Positions 6,255-9,646 of a stretch of DNA of 9,646 nt are shown here, piece by piece. The notes under the pieces are model-generated. The model did no database searches and was not told where the DNA came from. It saw only the letters and a program-made list of their open reading frames with translations. The stretch spans positions 1-9,646 of the forward strand of contig JBDTIZ010000042.1 in NCBI GenBank assembly GCA_039936115.1, read 5' to 3'. Made by a program: the position numbers and the translations under genes. This DNA comes from DATIJJ01 sp039936115 (GTDB lineage: Bacteria; Pseudomonadota; Gammaproteobacteria; DSM-16500). Position 1 is the first letter of the stretch. Every line of letters starts with the position of its first letter.

Positions 6255-6998
6255 ATGGAAGGCAGAGCAAAACCAGGCGAGGGCGAGGATGCAAACGCAA
6301 ATAATTATGTTGCCCTAGAAGTTGAAGGTGAGGGCGAGCCAGGCAACGACCAGCCTCAACAGCCAAACGAGGCGCAAAATGATTTGAGAGATCCGTTAAA
6401 CGAAAATGATGAAAAACAAGCTGAAGATGATATCAAAGAAGAAGGACATCAACCGGAACCCGTGGTACAAGAACTTATTTGCAGCGAACCGGTAGAGAGA
6501 TATCTACGGGCAATGAGATTCGATTATATATATGGAGTTGGGAGTTGCATATCGGGATTGGGCGCTGGTTATTTAGGGTATCTTCTCAAATCTAACTTAC
6601 CTGTGAATAATCTGTTAATCGATACTGCAATGAGTGCTGTAAATGGGGCGCTAGTGCCTTTCAAAATGCGCAAAATGTGGCCCGAAGTGACATGGCAAGC
6701 CAAGGCAGCAATCCTTGTAGTAGTTTCAGCGGGTACTCGTTATGTGTACAATAATTTTGTTGCTTCTGCAATATGCGATCCTAGTCAAAATAACTACTGT
6801 GACAGCAGTGATCCTTTTAGCTTTTTATTTAAAGACAACTTCTTCTCTAGTCTGCCAATCGCAATATTACAACGTCCTGTAACTCACTTAGCGGTTAAGG
6901 TTACTAAATGTTTAAGTAGTTTGTTCAGTCGTTGTCCTGAACCGGAATATGATAATAATTTACAACGTGACGTGGCGGTTGTGCGTCGAATTAATTGA
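6255..6998 (+). CDS. unrecognised protein, acidic N-terminus and hydrophobic C-terminal part
   Basis: I do not recognise this 247-residue product. Residues 1-75 are rich in Glu, Asp, Asn, Gln, Pro and Gly, with repeated EGEGE-type stretches, and are probably disordered. From about 90 it becomes hydrophobic: 90-111 (glycine-rich), 117-136 and 150-173 are candidate membrane segments, with a fourth weaker one around 195-220. Cys174 and Cys182 lie in the short polar loop after the third segment. There is no N-terminal signal peptide. The tail is hydrophilic. Arginine is written AGA at residues 4, 45, 82 and 88, and isoleucine ATA at 92, 99, 173 and 204; these codons look commoner than in the neighbouring gcv genes, which hints at a different origin. 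It could be an inner-membrane protein or, in an intracellular bacterium, a secreted membrane-targeting effector; nothing here proves either. Confidence 0.7.
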   Translation: MEGRAKPGEGEDANANNYVALEVEGEGEPGNDQPQQPNEAQNDLRDPLNENDEKQAEDDIKEEGHQPEPVVQELICSEPVERYLRAMRFDYIYGVGSCISGLGAGYLGYLLKSNLPVNNLLIDTAMSAVNGALVPFKMRKMWPEVTWQAKAAILVVVSAGTRYVYNNFVASAICDPSQNNYCDSSDPFSFLFKDNFFSSLPIAILQRPVTHLAVKVTKCLSSLFSRCPEPEYDNNLQRDVAVVRRIN

Positions 6999-7015
6999 CC
7001 GATTTGTGTTTTTAT

Positions 7016-7082
7016 ACCCTCCTCTCCCCAACCCTCTCCTCTCGCGCTTTTGGCGGGAGGAGAGGGTTGGGGAGAGGAGGGT
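7016..7082. terminator. 30-bp stem-loop between convergent genes, likely bidirectional terminator
   Basis: The arms 7016-7045 and 7053-7082 pair over 30 bp with one G-U pair (7042/7056) and a 7-nt loop, GCTTTTG. One arm is almost pure pyrimidine (ACCCTCCTCTCCCC...), the other almost pure purine. It lies 17 nt after the stop of the plus-strand membrane protein and 26 nt beyond the stop of minus-strand dapB. No long T-run follows on either side, so it is not a textbook intrinsic terminator; it may block RNA decay or be a dispersed palindromic repeat used as a transcript end. Confidence 0.65.
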
Positions 7083-7108
7083 GCAAAAGAATCTCGCGAA
7101 GTGGATCC

Positions 7109-7843
7109 TCAGAGAACATGCTCCAACCCATAAACCAGTCGATCCAACGATTGAACTTTTTTACAAGCCAACACAATTCCTGGCATAAAACATTGTCGAT
7201 CAATAGAATCATGCCGAATAGTTAACGTCTCACCTACGCCACCAAAAATAATTTGTTGATGCGCAACCAACCCAGGCAAGCGAATCGAATGAATATGAAT
7301 ATCTTGATAATTAGCCCCGCGTGCTCCCGGAATAGTGTCTTTGTAAATTTTTTCTGAACTGCCTGACACTTCACGAGATGTCGCCAGCATTTCTGCTGTA
7401 CGTACCGCGGTCCCTGATGGACTATCTAATTTACCATCATGATGCATTTCAATAATTTCAACCTGAGGAAAATATTTCGCGATCTCTTGCGCATGTTTCA
7501 TCATCAATACCGCACCTAATGAAAAATTAGGTGCAATGATTCCGCCTAATTTTAATTTTGCACATTGATCCTGTAACACCTGGATTTGTTTGGCAACTAA
7601 GCCCGAAGTGCCAATGACTGGATGTGCACCAGCTGCAATGATGGTTTGAAGGTTTTTTAATACGACTTCCGCATTAGTTAAATCAACTACGACATCCGCT
7701 TTGGTATTTTTAATTTCAGCCGCTAAATCATGCTGACGGCCAGTTTGTCCGACTAATATAAAATCAGGATCACTGCTGATTGTTTTAACAGCTGGCTGAC
7801 CCATTTTGCCAGACGCACCATTGATGAGCACACGGATCGCCAT
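7109..7843 (-). CDS. dapB: 4-hydroxy-tetrahydrodipicolinate reductase
   Basis: Reduces 4-hydroxy-tetrahydrodipicolinate with NAD(P)H in the diaminopimelate/lysine pathway, supplying lysine and peptidoglycan precursor in the cytoplasm. The product is 244 residues. GASGKMG (9-15) is the dinucleotide-binding loop. EMHHDGKLDSPSGTA (132-146) is the DapB signature, with His134/His135 and Lys138 at the catalytic positions. APNFSLG (104-110) and FGGVGETLTIRHDSIDR (200-216) are further family blocks. It is roughly 30 residues shorter than E. coli DapB (273), the missing part lying soon after the first beta-alpha unit, as in other short DapBs; no key residue is lost. AGGAA at 7851-7855 (minus strand) is 7 nt before the ATG. 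It follows the ABC ATPase gene by 19 nt, so it is probably the last gene of that operon. Confidence 0.96.
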   Translation of the reverse strand: MAIRVLINGASGKMGQPAVKTISSDPDFILVGQTGRQHDLAAEIKNTKADVVVDLTNAEVVLKNLQTIIAAGAHPVIGTSGLVAKQIQVLQDQCAKLKLGGIIAPNFSLGAVLMMKHAQEIAKYFPQVEIIEMHHDGKLDSPSGTAVRTAEMLATSREVSGSSEKIYKDTIPGARGANYQDIHIHSIRLPGLVAHQQIIFGGVGETLTIRHDSIDRQCFMPGIVLACKKVQSLDRLVYGLEHVL

Positions 7844-7862
7844 AACGATTTTCCTTTTCAGA

Positions 7863-8624
7863 TTAAAATTGAGGCAGCCATAATTTTCGGTTATTTTCTA
7901 TGGGATGTCGATATAAACGGCTAAGATTCTTTGGATTAAGCAGTACATCGGTTTTATCAAACAAGATCTCCCCCTCATCAAACAACATTAAAATTTTATT
8001 GCAATAATGATGAGCCAGATTAATATCATGTAATGCCATTACAATCCCAACAGAATCTGTTTGGCTAAGTTTTTTAAAATGATTCAGCACAGAAATTTGA
8101 TGTCGAAGATCAAGATGATTCGTCGGCTCATCCAGTAAGTAAATTTTTGGTGTTTGAGCAAGCAAGGTTGCAATCGCTAAGCGACGCTTCTCACCGCCCG
8201 ATAAAGTCTGAATAGATTGAGAAAGCTTGGTTTCCAACTCCATTTCCGCAAGTGCAGCCAATACAATTTTTTTATCAACAGATTTCTCCCAGCCAAAATA
8301 ACTCAAGTGGGGGTAACGTCCTTGTAAACAAAATTCAAAGACAGTCTGTGGAAAAGTAACGCTTGTTTCTTGAAATAAAATCGCTACTCGCCGAGCGATA
8401 TGTTGAGCGGACAGGGTAGTTAAATTTTTTGTCTCTAAAAAAATATCCCCTGATGTTGCAGGAATAAGTCCCGCTAACGTATGCAACAATGTTGTTTTGC
8501 CCGAACCATTGGCGCCTAAAATACCCCATATATCGCCTGGTTCAAGCGTGCAATGAAGCGCCTGACAAATTTTTTTATCAGCAATTTGCACGGTCAAATC
8601 GTTTGTCGTTAGTAAATGGGTCAT
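7863..8624 (-). CDS. ABC transporter ATPase, FecE/BtuD type
   Basis: ATP-binding subunit of an importer for an iron chelate, heme or cobalamin, acting on the inner face of the membrane with the permease encoded just upstream. The product is 253 residues, close to BtuD/FecE. Walker A is GANGSGKT (37-44), the Q-loop glutamine is Gln85 (ILFQE), the signature is LSGGE (141-145), Walker B is IYLLDEP (161-167) and the switch histidine is His199 (ALHD). All catalytic elements are intact. Its ATG overlaps the permease stop by 4 nt, and I see no clear ribosome binding site, so translational coupling is likely. The substrate cannot be told from the ATPase. Confidence 0.9.
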   Translation of the reverse strand: MTHLLTTNDLTVQIADKKICQALHCTLEPGDIWGILGANGSGKTTLLHTLAGLIPATSGDIFLETKNLTTLSAQHIARRVAILFQETSVTFPQTVFEFCLQGRYPHLSYFGWEKSVDKKIVLAALAEMELETKLSQSIQTLSGGEKRRLAIATLLAQTPKIYLLDEPTNHLDLRHQISVLNHFKKLSQTDSVGIVMALHDINLAHHYCNKILMLFDEGEILFDKTDVLLNPKNLSRLYRHPIENNRKLWLPQF

Positions 8625-9598
8625 GAGCGTAACAACATCAAAAAAATAGGAATGCCAAGCAACGTCATGACAATACCAACAGGCAATTGCGTTGGCGCAA
8701 ATAAAATTCTTGAACCCGTATCAGCAAGTGTTAACAAACTTCCGCCCAATAAAACACAGCCTGGCAATAAATAACGATGATCAGAACCCCAAATTAAACG
8801 AAACAAATGCGGCACAATTAAGCCAACAAAACCAATACAACCCGCTAATGTGACAGCGCTTGCCGTGAGTAGAGAGCTCAAAAGATAAATTTGGATTTTT
8901 AAACTGGAGGGATGAATGCCTAAGCTTCGCGCCTCATTTTCTCCGCGCACAAAAAGATTCAATTGTTTGCCGAGACTAAGGCTGATGAGTAAACCTGCCC
9001 CTAGAACACTTCCTTCAAAAACAGGGAAATGCGCATAACCCAAATCACCGAGTAACCAAAATAACATGCCCCGTAATTCTGTGTCTGTGCTCGTCAACAA
9101 AATCAAACTGATCAATGCGGAAAACCCGCTGGCAAGCGCAATGCCAGTGAGAAGAATAGACTGATGTTGCCAACCGTTTTTCCTGTGAGACAAAACAAAA
9201 ACCAATACGATAGCGAGCAAGCTACCGACCCAAGCGCTTCCTGTTAACCAAAATCCAGAAAATCCCATTAAAATACAAAGCAAAGAAGCAACCGCAGCTC
9301 CGCCTGATATACCTAACACATAGGGATCGGCTAGCGGATTGCGCAACAAGACTTGCATCATAGCGCCCGCGAGTGCAAGCAATCCGCCGGTCACAAAGGC
9401 CGCTAATGTTCTGGGCATACGCAGATCGAAGATAATTTGGTGAGTTAATGCATCAGAATGGCCGGCGAAAGCGCTGATCATTTGATGGGGGGTGATGAGT
9501 GTGCTGCCGTTGAAAAGTGAAAGTAGGATGCTTGCCAAGGCAAGGATTCCAAGCGGGATAAAAAGTGTTGTTTTTGCCATAGTCATAACGTGTCTCAT
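8621..9598 (-). CDS. ABC transporter permease, FecCD/BtuC family
   Basis: Membrane subunit of a type II importer (BtuC/FecCD/FhuB family), 325 residues against 326 for E. coli BtuC, and hydrophobic throughout with about nine or ten membrane segments. Family motifs are RMPRTLAAFVTGG (60-72), GAMMQVLLRNPLADPYVLG (78-96), EARSLGI (222-228), GFVGLIVPHLFR (256-267, next to the ATPase coupling helices) and LPVGIVMTLLGIPIF (305-319). The likely substrate is a siderophore, heme or cobalamin; the substrate-binding protein and outer-membrane receptor are not in the window. Candidate starts are ATGs at 9598, 9586 and 9580, none with a strong ribosome binding site; the longest is given. It would be the first gene of the minus-strand set, with the promoter near or beyond the window end. 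Confidence 0.92.
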   Translation of the reverse strand: MRHVMTMAKTTLFIPLGILALASILLSLFNGSTLITPHQMISAFAGHSDALTHQIIFDLRMPRTLAAFVTGGLLALAGAMMQVLLRNPLADPYVLGISGGAAVASLLCILMGFSGFWLTGSAWVGSLLAIVLVFVLSHRKNGWQHQSILLTGIALASGFSALISLILLTSTDTELRGMLFWLLGDLGYAHFPVFEGSVLGAGLLISLSLGKQLNLFVRGENEARSLGIHPSSLKIQIYLLSSLLTASAVTLAGCIGFVGLIVPHLFRLIWGSDHRYLLPGCVLLGGSLLTLADTGSRILFAPTQLPVGIVMTLLGIPIFLMLLRS

Positions 9599-9646
9599 GA
9601 TCGCATTAAATTTTTGTATGTATCTATAAATTCCACGGAAGTCTAT

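Noticed and set aside
6949..7225. Overlapping small plus-strand reading frames across the hairpin, and one on the minus strand
   Set aside because: They run through the 7016-7082 palindrome and into antisense dapB, with low-complexity translations that follow the repeat; they are shadows.

Overview
The window reads as a chromosomal stretch of a gammaproteobacterium with moderate-to-low GC. The gene content and protein sequences would fit the Legionellales/Coxiella side of that class: a split glycine decarboxylase P-protein, a short DapB, and intergenic palindromes. This placement is an inference from remembered family features, not from a search.

Positions 1-4789 (+ strand) hold the glycine cleavage operon gcvT-gcvH-gcvPA-gcvPB. 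gcvT and gcvH overlap by 4 nt, and gcvPA follows gcvH by 17 nt. gcvPB, which encodes the other half of the P-protein, is set apart by 294 nt. That gap is filled by a repeat element: an imperfect 48-nt inverted repeat whose right arm expands into a 23-nt tandem array. Together the four products decarboxylate glycine, carry the aminomethyl group on lipoyl-GcvH and pass the one-carbon unit to tetrahydrofolate. The shared L-protein (lipoamide dehydrogenase) is not in the window.

Positions 4790-6050 hold a FAD/NAD(P)-binding oxidoreductase of unknown substrate. It is bracketed by three copies of a 25-nt palindromic repeat; the two downstream copies are inverted to each other and nested inside a further inverted repeat.

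Positions 6051-7000 hold a 40-residue predicted lipoprotein, followed after 20 nt by an unrecognised 247-residue protein with an acidic, disordered-looking N-terminal third and a hydrophobic C-terminal part. This is the least explained part of the window.

A nearly perfect 30-bp stem-loop at 7016-7082 lies between the convergent gene sets and probably ends transcription from one or both sides. On the minus strand, 9598 down to 7109, is a compact three-gene set: a BtuC/FecCD-type permease, its ATPase (4-nt overlap) and dapB (19-nt gap). It would couple uptake of a metal chelate or cobalamin-like substrate with a lysine/peptidoglycan precursor enzyme, probably only through transcription.

I found no tRNA, rRNA, CRISPR array, transposase or phage gene. 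I see no convincing new multi-gene system; the best candidates for follow-up are the lipoprotein/membrane-protein pair and the repeat that splits the gcvP halves.
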